Part shown: positions 1 through 7,749 of the stretch, one piece after another
Numbering within the stretch: position 1 is the first letter of the stretch
Layout of the letters: every line of letters starts with the position of its first letter
DNA from: Halieaceae bacterium
GTDB taxonomy: Bacteria; Pseudomonadota; Gammaproteobacteria; Pseudomonadales; Halieaceae
Assembly (NCBI GenBank): GCA_011524755.1
Contig: WTJR01000172.1
Coordinates: forward strand, 1 to 19,346
Length of the DNA stretch: 19,346 nt
Direction: 5' to 3'
Position numbers and translations under genes: made by a program
Notes under the pieces: model-generated
The model's database searches: none
What the model saw: the letters and a program-made list of their open reading frames with translations, nothing else
What the model was told of the DNA's origin: nothing

Positions 1-843
1 ACGCTGACCATCGATTTCGAGGGATTCAAAGACGGTGAGGCCTTCGATGGCGGAGCTGGTACAGATACCGCGCTAGAGCTCGGTTCAGGCCGTATGATTC
101 CTGGGTTTGAGGACGGGCTCGTTGGTGCTTCTGCCGGCGATGAGCGTACGCTTGAGCTGACATTCCCTGAGGATTATCACTCCGAGGAGCTCAAAGGCGC
201 GGCGGTCGAGTTCAAAGTGACCGTGAAGGCCGTGAAAGCGATGGAACTAGCTGAGCTCAACGCCGAACTTTTCGCCTCTTATGGCGTAGAGGGTGATGAT
301 GTCGAGGCTTTCCGAGCTGAAGTTCAGAAGAATATGGAGCGAGAGCTCAAGGGTGCGATCGACGCGCACGTCAAGCAGCAGGTCATGGATGCCATCATAG
401 AGGCGCACCCAGAGCTTGAGATTCCGCAGAGTCTGATTGCCCAGGAAACTGATGCACTGCGGGGCCAGATGTTCCAGCAGTTTGGCGGTGGTGTAAGTCC
501 AGATATGGATCTTAAGAGTATTCTCCCTGACGAAATGTTCAGCGAGCGCGCTGAAACGCGTGTCCGATTGGGCTTGCTAGTGAGCGAACTTGTCCAAGAC
601 TTGGGCGTCCGTGCTGAACCAAACAAAGTGCGCGAGCTGATTGAGGAGATTGCCTCTACCTATCAGGATCCAGAGGAAGTCATCAACTGGTACTACGAAG
701 ACAACAACCAATTGATGGGCATTGAGTCGCGTGTGTTGGAAGATGCGGTAGTGGAAAAGTTGCTTGAACAGGCTAAAGTCACTGAGGAAGCAACGGGTTA
801 CCAGGACGCACTGCAGCGGACCCGCGCAGCGACACAGCATTAG
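1..843 (+). CDS. tig: Trigger factor, 5'-truncated
   Basis: Ribosome-associated chaperone that shields nascent chains at the exit tunnel and carries an FKBP-type prolyl isomerase domain. The frame is open from base 1, so the ribosome-binding N-terminal domain lies outside the window; 280 residues are visible. The first ~80 form most of the isomerase domain, with the typical run RMIPGFEDGLVG starting at base 91 and FPEDYHSEELKG after it. The rest is the helical substrate-binding C-terminal domain, including the family motif KNMERELKGAI and an EEIASTYQDPEEVI segment. A methionine at 94 opens a shorter frame but sits in the middle of the domain and is not the start. The gene is followed after 28 bases by clpP, the usual proteobacterial order. 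The identification is by family resemblance read by eye and is strong. Confidence 0.96.
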   Translation, partial: TLTIDFEGFKDGEAFDGGAGTDTALELGSGRMIPGFEDGLVGASAGDERTLELTFPEDYHSEELKGAAVEFKVTVKAVKAMELAELNAELFASYGVEGDDVEAFRAEVQKNMERELKGAIDAHVKQQVMDAIIEAHPELEIPQSLIAQETDALRGQMFQQFGGGVSPDMDLKSILPDEMFSERAETRVRLGLLVSELVQDLGVRAEPNKVRELIEEIASTYQDPEEVINWYYEDNNQLMGIESRVLEDAVVEKLLEQAKVTEEATGYQDALQRTRAATQH

Positions 844-871
844 GCGCTGCTAGTTAATTAGGAGAGAAGGG

Positions 872-1489
872 ATGTCGTACGGCTACGAGACAGGAAACGA
901 GAAAGCACTGGGTTTAGTGCCAATGGTGATTGAGCAGACCTCACGTGGTGAGCGCTCGTTCGATATCTATTCTCGCCTGTTAAAGGAGCGCGTCATCTTT
1001 ATCGTGGGTCCGATTGAAGACCAGATGGCAAATCTTGTTGTGGCTCAGTTGCTCTTCTTGGAGTCTGAAAATCCTGACAAGGATATTCACCTATACATCA
1101 ACAGCCCGGGCGGGTCCGTGACTGCAGGTCTGTCGATTTACGACACCATGCAATTTATCAAACCTGAAGTCAGTACCATGTGCGTCGGTCAAGCCGCATC
1201 AATGGGGGCTTTCTTGCTGAGTGGTGGTGCTAAAGGTAAGCGACTCATACTGCCAAATGCTCGCACCATGATTCATCAGCCAAGTGGCGGTGCCCAGGGG
1301 CAGGCGAGCGATATTGAGATTCAGGCCAAGGAGATCCTCTTCTTGCGCGAGCGACTCAATCGAATGCTATCTGAGCACACGGGCCAGCCGATGGACGTAA
1401 TTGAGCGCGATACCGAACGTGACCGCTTCATGAGTGCAGAGCAGAGCGTTGAATACGGTCTGGTGGACCAGGTCATCACATCACGCTAA
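872..1489 (+). CDS. clpP: ATP-dependent Clp protease proteolytic subunit ClpP
   Basis: Serine peptidase that forms the tetradecameric degradation chamber used by ClpX (and ClpA where present). The length of 205 residues is normal for the family. The catalytic triad is visible as Ser110 in GQAASMGAF, His135 in MIHQPSGG and Asp184 in TERDRF. The oligomerisation and substrate-groove motif INSPGGSVTAG is at residues 76-86. A short N-terminal propeptide precedes the EQTSRGERSFDIYSRLL core, which is usually removed by self-cleavage. The start is supported by AGGAG at 860-864, seven bases before the ATG. The gene is 28 bases behind tig and 97 bases ahead of clpX. I looked for a sigma-32 promoter in front of the gene and did not find a convincing one, so it may be read through from tig or from a promoter inside tig. 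Confidence 0.98.
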   Translation: MSYGYETGNEKALGLVPMVIEQTSRGERSFDIYSRLLKERVIFIVGPIEDQMANLVVAQLLFLESENPDKDIHLYINSPGGSVTAGLSIYDTMQFIKPEVSTMCVGQAASMGAFLLSGGAKGKRLILPNARTMIHQPSGGAQGQASDIEIQAKEILFLRERLNRMLSEHTGQPMDVIERDTERDRFMSAEQSVEYGLVDQVITSR

Positions 1490-1497
1490 CGCCTTTT

Positions 1498-1565
1498 TCT
1501 AGAAACTAGATCTGTCGCCTTGCAATAGGCGTAGAAACCTATCATCTTTGTGGTAAGAAGATAGG
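1498..1565 (+). promoter_or_regulatory. Series of inverted repeats in the clpP-clpX spacer
   Basis: Three short inverted repeats follow each other in the 97-base spacer. TCTAG-AAA-CTAGA lies at 1498-1510. CGCCT-TGCAAT-AGGCG lies at 1516-1531. The longest is at 1538-1565, where ten base pairs with one A-A mismatch enclose the six-base loop TGTGGT. A second CGCCT at 1490-1494 could compete for pairing with AGGCG. None is followed by a T-run on the + strand, so these are not simple terminators. They could be RNA structures that adjust clpX expression relative to clpP, processing sites or operators. The repeats are directly visible; any function is inference. Confidence 0.5.
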
Positions 1566-1586
1566 CAAGACACAGGGTCAGACGCG

Positions 1587-2867
1587 ATGACGGGTGACAG
1601 TACCAGCGACGAAAACGGAAAACTGCTTTACTGCTCTTTTTGCGGGAAAAGCCAGAACGAAGTCCGCAAGTTAATTGCGGGACCATCCGTTTTCATCTGT
1701 GACGAGTGTGTTGACCTCTGTAACGACATCATCCGGGAGGAGATTCAGGAAGCTGCGGCGCCAGAAGCGTCCGATAAGCTACCCGTGCCTCGCGAAATTA
1801 ACGAAATTCTAGACGAGTACGTGATTGGGCAATCCAGAGCCAAGCGCGTTCTGTCCGTAGCTGTTTATAACCACTACAAGCGATTGCGCACCGGCGAAGG
1901 CCAAGCCTCAGATGTAGAGTTGGGCAAGTCAAATATCCTTCTAGTAGGCCCGACGGGTTCTGGTAAGACACTGCTGGCCGAAACACTTGCCCGCTTACTG
2001 GATGTACCTTTCACGATTGCTGATGCAACCACACTGACCGAAGCGGGCTATGTGGGTGAAGATGTCGAAAATATCATCCAAAAATTGCTGCAGAAGTGCG
2101 ATTACGATGTTGAGAAGGCTCAAATGGGCATCGTATACATCGACGAGATCGACAAGATTTCTCGGAAGTCCGATAACCCCTCCATCACGCGTGATGTGTC
2201 AGGTGAGGGCGTCCAGCAAGCACTTCTAAAGTTGATCGAAGGAACCGTGGCGTCAGTACCGCCGCAGGGTGGCAGAAAGCATCCTCAACAGGAGTTCCTG
2301 CAGGTTGATACCAGCAATATTCTTTTCATCTGCGGTGGCGCGTTTGCCGGACTGGATAAAGTGATTCAAAACCGCTCAGCGAAAGGCGGTATTGGTTTTT
2401 CGGCCGACGTAAAGGGTCAATCAGAGCAGAAGAATTTTGCCGAGAGTTTGCATGACCTTGAGGCTGAAGACCTAGTCCAGTATGGATTGATTCCTGAGTT
2501 TGTCGGACGTTTGCCAATGATTGCGACGCTGGAAGAGCTGGACGTCGCTGCGCTAATGCAAATTCTGACCGAACCCAAGAACGCGCTTACCAAGCAGTAC
2601 CGCAAGATGTTCGACATGGAAGGTGTAGAAATCGATTTTCGCGAAGACGGATTGCGTGCCGTTGCTACCAAGGCGATGGAACGAAAGACCGGCGCGCGTG
2701 GGTTACGGTCTATTCTGGAGAATGTCCTGCTTGAGTCCATGTACAACATCCCATCACAGACTGGTGTTGCCAAGATCGTGGTAGACGAGTCGGTCATTAA
2801 CGGCGACTCTGAACCTTTGCTTGTTTACGAAACACAAGACGAGACGATTGCTGCTCAAGACGCATAA
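1587..2867 (+). CDS. clpX: ATP-dependent Clp protease ATP-binding subunit ClpX
   Basis: Hexameric AAA+ unfoldase that recognises tagged or native substrates and feeds them into ClpP. It has 426 residues, the normal size. The N-terminal C4 zinc-binding domain has Cys16, Cys19, Cys38 and Cys41. The AAA+ module has Walker A GPTGSGKT (121-128), pore loop GYVG (154-157), Walker B VYIDEID (183-189), the substrate-contacting RKH loop (230-232), the IGF loop that docks on ClpP (269-271), the VGRLP arginine region (306-310) and the sensor-2 motif GAR (369-371). Every element needed for function is present. The Shine-Dalgarno sequence before the ATG is weak (AGGG about ten bases upstream), and a hairpin ends 21 bases before the start, so initiation may be structure-dependent. 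clpX lies 97 bases after clpP, and both products act in the same complex. Confidence 0.98.
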   Translation: MTGDSTSDENGKLLYCSFCGKSQNEVRKLIAGPSVFICDECVDLCNDIIREEIQEAAAPEASDKLPVPREINEILDEYVIGQSRAKRVLSVAVYNHYKRLRTGEGQASDVELGKSNILLVGPTGSGKTLLAETLARLLDVPFTIADATTLTEAGYVGEDVENIIQKLLQKCDYDVEKAQMGIVYIDEIDKISRKSDNPSITRDVSGEGVQQALLKLIEGTVASVPPQGGRKHPQQEFLQVDTSNILFICGGAFAGLDKVIQNRSAKGGIGFSADVKGQSEQKNFAESLHDLEAEDLVQYGLIPEFVGRLPMIATLEELDVAALMQILTEPKNALTKQYRKMFDMEGVEIDFREDGLRAVATKAMERKTGARGLRSILENVLLESMYNIPSQTGVAKIVVDESVINGDSEPLLVYETQDETIAAQDA

Positions 2868-2880
2868 ATTGATGCGTCTC

Positions 2881-2912
2881 GGGGCTTGAGATTGGTGAAA
2901 AAGCCCCCATCT
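2881..2912 (+). promoter_or_regulatory. Sigma-32 (heat-shock) promoter of lon
   Basis: The -35 element CTTGAG is at 2885-2890 and the -10 element CCCCATCT at 2905-2912, with a 14-base spacer. This is a near match to the known RpoH consensus (CTTGAA, 13-15 bases, CCCCATnT), differing at one -35 position. The predicted transcript start is about 2919, a short distance in front of the lon Shine-Dalgarno sequence at 2928-2931. The same DNA contains the inverted repeat GGGGCTT (2881-2887) and AAGCCCC (2901-2907), which overlaps both promoter elements and has no T-run after it. lon is a classical RpoH target in gammaproteobacteria, so the placement fits. Confidence 0.85.
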
Positions 2913-2937
2913 CTACCCTGAACACATGGAGATGACT

Positions 2938-5358
2938 ATGAGCGATACATCCGCACTTCAGCTACCGTTACTGCCACTTCGCGACGTAGTGGTTTATCCC
3001 CACATGGTGCTTCCGCTGTTTGTCGGCCGCGAGCGCTCGATTGAAGCGCTGGAACACGCCATGGCAGGTAATAAGCAAGTACTGCTAGTCGCTCAACGCC
3101 ACGCCCCGGATGACAATCCCGATGTGGATGACTTGTACCAGGTGGGCACCGTCTCCACGATTCTTCAGCTTCTCAAATTGCCTGATGGCACCATTAAGGT
3201 GCTAGTAGAGGGTAGTGAGCGCGCGGCTATTGAAGCTATTGATACAGGTGAAACCTTTTCGATGGCAACGGTCAGACAGATCGAGTGTGAGGATCTGGAT
3301 GATGCCGATGCTGATGCAGCAATTCGCGAAACGGTAGATCACTTTGAAAAGTACGTGAATGTCAGCAAAAAAGTGCCCAATGAAGTACTGACGTCGCTCT
3401 CCGGGATTGATGAGCCCGGTCGGCTGGCCGACACGATAGCGGCGCACATGTCCGTGGATTTGCAGGAGAAGCAAAACATTTTAGAGATGTCAGCGGTTAA
3501 AGCTCGACTTGAGCACTTGATGTCTCTAATGGATTCAGAGATCGATCTGTTCCAGGTCGAGAAGAAAATTCGTGGTCGCGTCAAAAAGCAGATGGAAAAA
3601 AGCCAGCGTGAGTACTACTTGAATGAGCAGATGAAAGCCATTCAGAAAGAGCTTGGCGAAATGGACGACGCACCTAATGAGATCGATGAGCTTCAGAATC
3701 GTATTGATGAAGCCAAGATGTCGGATGAAGCCATCGAAAAGGCGAATGCCGAGTTGAATAAGCTCAAAATGATGTCGCCCATGTCGGCTGAAGCCTCGGT
3801 GGTGAGGGGCTACATTGAGTGGTTGGTGGGTGTTCCTTGGGCAAAGCGCAGCAAGGTTAAGCACGATATCAAGCGAGCACAGACCATCCTCGATCAGGAT
3901 CATTACGGACTGGAAGAGGTAAAAGACCGTATTTTGGAATACCTGGCCGTTCAAAAGCGGGTCAGAAAGCTTAAAGGCCCAGTGCTTTGTCTCGTTGGAC
4001 CGCCCGGGGTAGGTAAAACCTCATTGGGTGAGTCTATCGCTAAATCGACTAATCGTAAGTTTGTGCGCATGGCCCTTGGTGGGGTGCGTGACGAGGCCGA
4101 GATTCGGGGACACCGACGTACTTATATTGGGTCGATGCCGGGTAAGTTGATTCAAAAGATGGTCAAGGTCGGGGTCCGTAATCCGCTGTTCTTGTTGGAT
4201 GAAATTGACAAGATGGGCATGGACCATCGCGGGGACCCTGCGTCAGCAATGCTCGAGGTGCTCGATCCGGAGCAAAATCACGCGTTTAATGATCATTATC
4301 TTGAGGTTGATTACGACTTGTCAGATGTCATGTTCGTGTGCACCTCGAACACCATGAATATTCCTGGCCCATTGTTGGACCGGATGGAAGTCATTCGAAT
4401 CCCCGGGTACACAGAGGACGAGAAGCTCAGCATTGCGCGTAAATACCTTCTGCCTAAGCAGGTCAAGGTAAACGGGTTGAAGCCCGCTGAAATTAGCGTT
4501 GCGGACGAAGCAATTCTCGATATTGTCCGTTACTACACCCGCGAAGCTGGTGTTCGCGCGATGGAGCGAGAGCTTGCTAAGGTCTGCCGTAAGGTTGTTA
4601 AGAAGCTAGCGCTCGAGGACTGGGAGTCCGGCACCGAGGTCACGTCTGAGAACCTTGAGGATCTGCTGGGTGTGCGCAAGTTCACCTTTGGTGTGGCCGA
4701 CGAGGCTAATCAGGTTGGCGAGGTCACGGGTCTAGCGTGGACGTCGGTTGGTGGTGAACTCCTCACGATTGAGGCGGCATCGGTTAGTGGTAAAGGACGT
4801 CACGTAAGGACAGGTAGCCTAGGCGACGTCATGCAAGAGTCGATTCAGGCTGCGATGACAGTGGTTCGTTCGCGCTCACAGGGCCTGGGTATTCCTGCCA
4901 AGTATCACGATACGCACGATCTCCATATTCACGTGCCGGAAGGTGCGACGCCGAAGGACGGCCCAAGCGCTGGCATTGGAATGTGTACCGCGCTCGTGAG
5001 TGTCGCCACGAATATTCCGGTGCGCGCTGACGTCGCTATGACGGGAGAAATCACCCTGCGAGGCGAGGTTCTGGCCATTGGTGGACTGAAAGAGAAGCTG
5101 CTCGCTGCGCGCCGTGGTGGCATTAAGACGGTCGTCATTCCTCATGAGAATGAGCGTGATCTCGCAGAGGTGCCGGACAACATCAAGGATAACCTCGACA
5201 TCAAACCTGTGAAATGGATTGATGAAGTACTTGAGATAGCCCTTGAATCGTCACCTCAACCATTGAGCGACGATGAGTATCTGGCCGGCACAAGTGATGC
5301 AAAAGTGGCGAGTTCCGAGGGGCAAGAAGAGGGTGAAGCGAGAGCAACGTCTCATTGA
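2938..5358 (+). CDS. lon: ATP-dependent protease La (Lon)
   Basis: Homohexameric AAA+ protease of the cytoplasm that degrades misfolded and short-lived regulatory proteins. From the chosen start it has 806 residues: N-terminal LON substrate-binding domain (about 8-200), coiled-coil linker, AAA+ module with Walker A GPPGVGKT (354-361) and Walker B FLLDEID (418-424), and the C-terminal protease domain with the Ser-Lys dyad Ser677 in PKDGPSAG and Lys718 in GGLKEK. A longer frame begins at ATG 2926, but its first codons contain the Shine-Dalgarno GGAG (2928-2931). That sequence is six bases from ATG 2938, so the shorter form starting MSDTSALQLP is preferred. The C terminus carries an acidic, probably disordered tail of some 25-30 residues beyond the usual end. 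The gene follows clpX after 70 bases that hold its heat-shock promoter. Confidence 0.97.
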   Translation: MSDTSALQLPLLPLRDVVVYPHMVLPLFVGRERSIEALEHAMAGNKQVLLVAQRHAPDDNPDVDDLYQVGTVSTILQLLKLPDGTIKVLVEGSERAAIEAIDTGETFSMATVRQIECEDLDDADADAAIRETVDHFEKYVNVSKKVPNEVLTSLSGIDEPGRLADTIAAHMSVDLQEKQNILEMSAVKARLEHLMSLMDSEIDLFQVEKKIRGRVKKQMEKSQREYYLNEQMKAIQKELGEMDDAPNEIDELQNRIDEAKMSDEAIEKANAELNKLKMMSPMSAEASVVRGYIEWLVGVPWAKRSKVKHDIKRAQTILDQDHYGLEEVKDRILEYLAVQKRVRKLKGPVLCLVGPPGVGKTSLGESIAKSTNRKFVRMALGGVRDEAEIRGHRRTYIGSMPGKLIQKMVKVGVRNPLFLLDEIDKMGMDHRGDPASAMLEVLDPEQNHAFNDHYLEVDYDLSDVMFVCTSNTMNIPGPLLDRMEVIRIPGYTEDEKLSIARKYLLPKQVKVNGLKPAEISVADEAILDIVRYYTREAGVRAMERELAKVCRKVVKKLALEDWESGTEVTSENLEDLLGVRKFTFGVADEANQVGEVTGLAWTSVGGELLTIEAASVSGKGRHVRTGSLGDVMQESIQAAMTVVRSRSQGLGIPAKYHDTHDLHIHVPEGATPKDGPSAGIGMCTALVSVATNIPVRADVAMTGEITLRGEVLAIGGLKEKLLAARRGGIKTVVIPHENERDLAEVPDNIKDNLDIKPVKWIDEVLEIALESSPQPLSDDEYLAGTSDAKVASSEGQEEGEARATSH

Positions 5359-5387
5359 CGCAATTTAAGTCCGTTTGAGCGAAAAAA

Positions 5388-5440
5388 TTAAGAAATTTTT
5401 ACATTTCGCGATTGACCATGATTGCCCGCATAGGTAGGCT
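5388..5440 (+). promoter_or_regulatory. Sigma-70-like promoter of hupB with AT-rich upstream tract
   Basis: TTGACC at 5412-5417 and TAGGCT at 5435-5440 are separated by 17 bases, giving a start near 5447 and a leader of about 42 bases. The -35 is a good match and the -10 is mediocre. Directly upstream, 5382-5409 is almost pure A/T and resembles an UP element that contacts the RNA polymerase alpha subunit. The same tract contains the AT-only inverted repeat AAAAATT/AATTTTT (5383-5400), which is too weak to be a good lon terminator. Strong promoters with UP elements suit the abundant HU protein. The call is from consensus matching only. Confidence 0.5.
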
Positions 5441-5488
5441 GGATCTCACTTTCAGGCATTTTCCTAAAGCACACAACGAGGATCTATC

Positions 5489-5764
5489 GTGAATAAAAAT
5501 GAACTAATTGATGCTATCGCTTCAGAAGCAGATCTCCCAAAGGCAGCTGCTGGTCGTGCACTTGATGCAGCCGTTGCAGCCATTACTTCAGAGCTTTCTA
5601 AAGGTGGCAGCGTATCTCTCGTAGGTTTCGGAACGTTTTCTGTGAAGCCACGTGCAGCACGCGACGGTCGCAACCCACGCACGGGTGAGACAATCAAGAT
5701 TGCTGCGTCGAACACACCTGGCTTCAAGGCAGGTAAGGCGTTGAAGGACGCGTGCAACTCTTAA
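5489..5764 (+). CDS. hupB: DNA-binding protein HU (HU-beta type)
   Basis: Small nucleoid protein that bends and compacts DNA as a dimer. It has 91 residues with the complete HU/IHF fold: an N-terminal helical dimerisation part followed by the DNA-gripping arms. The signature GFGTFSVKPRAARDGRNP is at residues 46-63, and Pro63 is the intercalating residue. The start is GTG at 5489, supported by GAGGA at 5478-5482 with a six-base gap. Its place directly after lon and before ppiD matches hupB of enteric bacteria and separates it from hupA or IHF subunits. HU is also a known Lon substrate in Escherichia coli, so the neighbours may be functionally linked. The gene has its own likely promoter and a strong terminator, so it is probably expressed on its own. 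Confidence 0.96.
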   Translation: MNKNELIDAIASEADLPKAAAGRALDAAVAAITSELSKGGSVSLVGFGTFSVKPRAARDGRNPRTGETIKIAASNTPGFKAGKALKDACNS

Positions 5765-5774
5765 TGGTGTAAAA

Positions 5775-5822
5775 TCTCAGCTGGGGCTGAGAATCAAAAG
5801 GGCGCCTCGTGCGCCTTTTTTT
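5775..5822 (+). terminator. Tandem hairpins with rho-independent terminator after hupB
   Basis: The first hairpin is TCTCAGC-TGGG-GCTGAGA at 5775-5792. Eight bases later comes GGCGC-CTCGT-GCGCC at 5801-5815, followed by seven T residues (5816-5822) and preceded by an A-run (5796-5799). The second is a standard intrinsic terminator for hupB. The first may stabilise the 3' end of the hupB message. The flanking A-run means the second hairpin could also stop minus-strand transcription. Confidence 0.92.
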
Positions 5823-5863
5823 GTGGCAACTAATTTCTTCAGGGTAATAGCAGGGTAAATCTA

Positions 5864-7738
5864 ATGCTTCAGAGCATGCGAGAGGGCGTGAAGAGCCCAT
5901 GGGTATTGGTGGTTATTGGGTTAATCGTGTTGTCGTTCGTCCTAACGGGCGCCGAGTCGTTAACTTTCGGTGGTGCTCAATCAGGCGCGGCTAAGGTGAA
6001 TGATCGCGAAATCTCTTTTAATGAGCTCCAATTTGCGATCGAACAGCAGCGCCGCCAGTTATCGGAGATATACGGTGATCAATTGGATCCAAGCTTGCTT
6101 GATGACGACCTGCTGAGACCTGGGGTCTTAAATAATCTGGTCGATCGCGCGCTTCTTGAGGATTACGCAACGACACTTGGTATTACCGCGTCTCCCGAGG
6201 CAGTGCGCCGCAGCATTATTGGCAACCCAACATTTGAGGTGGACGGTAGCTTCTCTGCTGATTATTACCGCGATGTATTGCGCTCCAATGGTCTATCGCC
6301 CGATCAGTACCGCGCAGAGCAAGGCAACACCGACCAACTTATCAAACTGGAGTCGATCATTGCTGATGCGGACTTCATAACGCCTGTAGAGGCGAAAGCA
6401 GCCATTGACGTCGTAGTCGAGCGTCGAGACGTACGTTTCTTAGTGGTGCCGGACACGGCGCTCTCCGCCACCTCTGACATTGATGACACGGCGATTACGG
6501 CATTCTATGACGCTAATCCGGGATTATTCGCTCAACCCGAGCGTCTTAGTGTGGAGTATATCGAGTTAAATCCGGCTCAATACGCTTTGCCTGTGGACGA
6601 GTCTGAATTGGAGGCTCAACTCGCTGATGCACTTGCAGACTATGAGACGAAGGCGCAGTCAGAGGTGGCCCACATCCTATTGATTCAGGAGGATGACGAA
6701 ACAGACGAGGCCTACGCTACACGTATAGATGAGGTGGGGTCTCGACTCGCCGCGGATGAAGATTTCGCCGCAGTTGCAGCTGACGCCTCAGACGATATTG
6801 GTTCGTCATTCGTGGGCGGTGACCTGGGCTTTACAGACGGCTCAGTCTTTCCCGATGCAATGGAAGATGCGATAGCTTCTCTGGAAGTGGGTGGTGTCTC
6901 GTCCCCCGTGATGACGGATGCCGGAACTCATTTTATTTTGGTTAAAAGCCGGTCGGCTGCGGAGCAGGTTCCAGATGATCTTCTGCGCGCCGAAATCACT
7001 GAAAGTCTGCAGGCTGCCCAGACTCAGCGCGATTTGCTGATCGCGGTTGATCAGCTCCGTGATCTCGTCTTCACCTCAAGCGGTTTGGCGACTGCTGCCG
7101 AACAACTGGGCCTCTCAGTATCGACATCTCAGCCATTTTCACGGGATGAAGGTGAAGGTCTCTTTGTGGAATCATCGCTTCGGAACGCAGCGTTTTCGGA
7201 AGATGTTTTGATCGACGGCAACAATAGTGACGTGATCGAGCTATCGGGTTCTCGCTTTGTCGCTCTGGCTGTCAAGGAACGTCTACCTGAGGGCATAAAA
7301 CCGTTAGCGGAGGTTCGTGACGGTATCGAGGCGCAACTTGCGTCCGAGGCCAAGGATCGTGCTATGACGACTTTGGTTGATGAGGTCAATGCATCGCTCT
7401 CGGCAGGCGAGACGCTCGAGTCTGTTTCATCGGCTAAGGGATACGAATGGCGGGTTGAGTTGGCTGCCACCCGGCAAAACGTCAACCTACCCTCATCGGT
7501 GCTGCAATCAGCATTCAGTAAGCGGTCTACAGACACTGAAACCGTGAGTGCCGTGCGGCTCGATGATGAAAGTTATGCGCTTGTTCAGCTTGCAAGGACT
7601 CAAGCCGGTCGTGAAGACACCATGGTGGGTGTCGAGAGGGACGCTTTACTTCGCGAAGTATCAGACGTCAGTGCGTCACTGCTTCGGCAGGAGTTCATGG
7701 CTGACTTGAAACGAAGAGGCGATGTTGTCATTCGTTAA
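5864..7738 (+). CDS. ppiD: Periplasmic folding factor PpiD, SurA-N and parvulin domains
   Basis: Inner-membrane-anchored periplasmic chaperone that acts at the Sec translocon exit on emerging secreted and outer-membrane proteins. It has 624 residues, almost the same as E. coli PpiD. A single membrane anchor lies at about 13-30 (WVLVVIGLIVLSFVLTG), with the N terminus inside. The SurA-like chaperone domain follows (about 40-190), with AAKVNDREISFNE at 42-54. The PPIC-type parvulin domain is at about 265-363 (HILLIQ, GGDLGF, GTHFILV), then a C-terminal chaperone region. The parvulin domain keeps two histidines (His270, His356) that E. coli PpiD lacks. The sequence is very acidic, as common in marine bacteria. 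It follows the hupB terminator by 41 bases; AGGG about ten bases before the ATG is a modest ribosome site. DUF1285 follows after 11 bases and is probably co-transcribed. Confidence 0.93.
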   Translation: MLQSMREGVKSPWVLVVIGLIVLSFVLTGAESLTFGGAQSGAAKVNDREISFNELQFAIEQQRRQLSEIYGDQLDPSLLDDDLLRPGVLNNLVDRALLEDYATTLGITASPEAVRRSIIGNPTFEVDGSFSADYYRDVLRSNGLSPDQYRAEQGNTDQLIKLESIIADADFITPVEAKAAIDVVVERRDVRFLVVPDTALSATSDIDDTAITAFYDANPGLFAQPERLSVEYIELNPAQYALPVDESELEAQLADALADYETKAQSEVAHILLIQEDDETDEAYATRIDEVGSRLAADEDFAAVAADASDDIGSSFVGGDLGFTDGSVFPDAMEDAIASLEVGGVSSPVMTDAGTHFILVKSRSAAEQVPDDLLRAEITESLQAAQTQRDLLIAVDQLRDLVFTSSGLATAAEQLGLSVSTSQPFSRDEGEGLFVESSLRNAAFSEDVLIDGNNSDVIELSGSRFVALAVKERLPEGIKPLAEVRDGIEAQLASEAKDRAMTTLVDEVNASLSAGETLESVSSAKGYEWRVELAATRQNVNLPSSVLQSAFSKRSTDTETVSAVRLDDESYALVQLARTQAGREDTMVGVERDALLREVSDVSASLLRQEFMADLKRRGDVVIR

Positions 7739-7749
7739 GGTGACTCTTC

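Noticed and set aside
1519..1547. Possible sigma-32 promoter before clpX (CTTGCA, then CTATCATC)
   Set aside because: The -10 part does not match CCCCATnT; the pattern is better explained by the inverted repeats there.
1486..1686. 66-codon minus-strand frame across the clpP-clpX spacer
   Set aside because: It is largely antisense to the clpX zinc-binding domain; its composition is that of a shadow frame.
2926..2937. Longer lon start MEMTM
   Set aside because: These codons contain the ribosome site for ATG 2938, and the family alignment does not need them.
3535..3954. 139-codon minus-strand frame
   Set aside because: It lies wholly inside lon opposite a highly conserved region (linker and start of the AAA+ module), has no ribosome site and resembles no known family.
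5383..5400. AT-only inverted repeat as a lon terminator
   Set aside because: The stem has no G-C pairs and no following T-run of its own; it is more likely part of the hupB upstream tract.
5765..5863. Looked for a tRNA between hupB and ppiD, where some gammaproteobacteria carry one
   Set aside because: Only two hairpins with a terminator T-run are present; no cloverleaf or TTCGA arm was seen.
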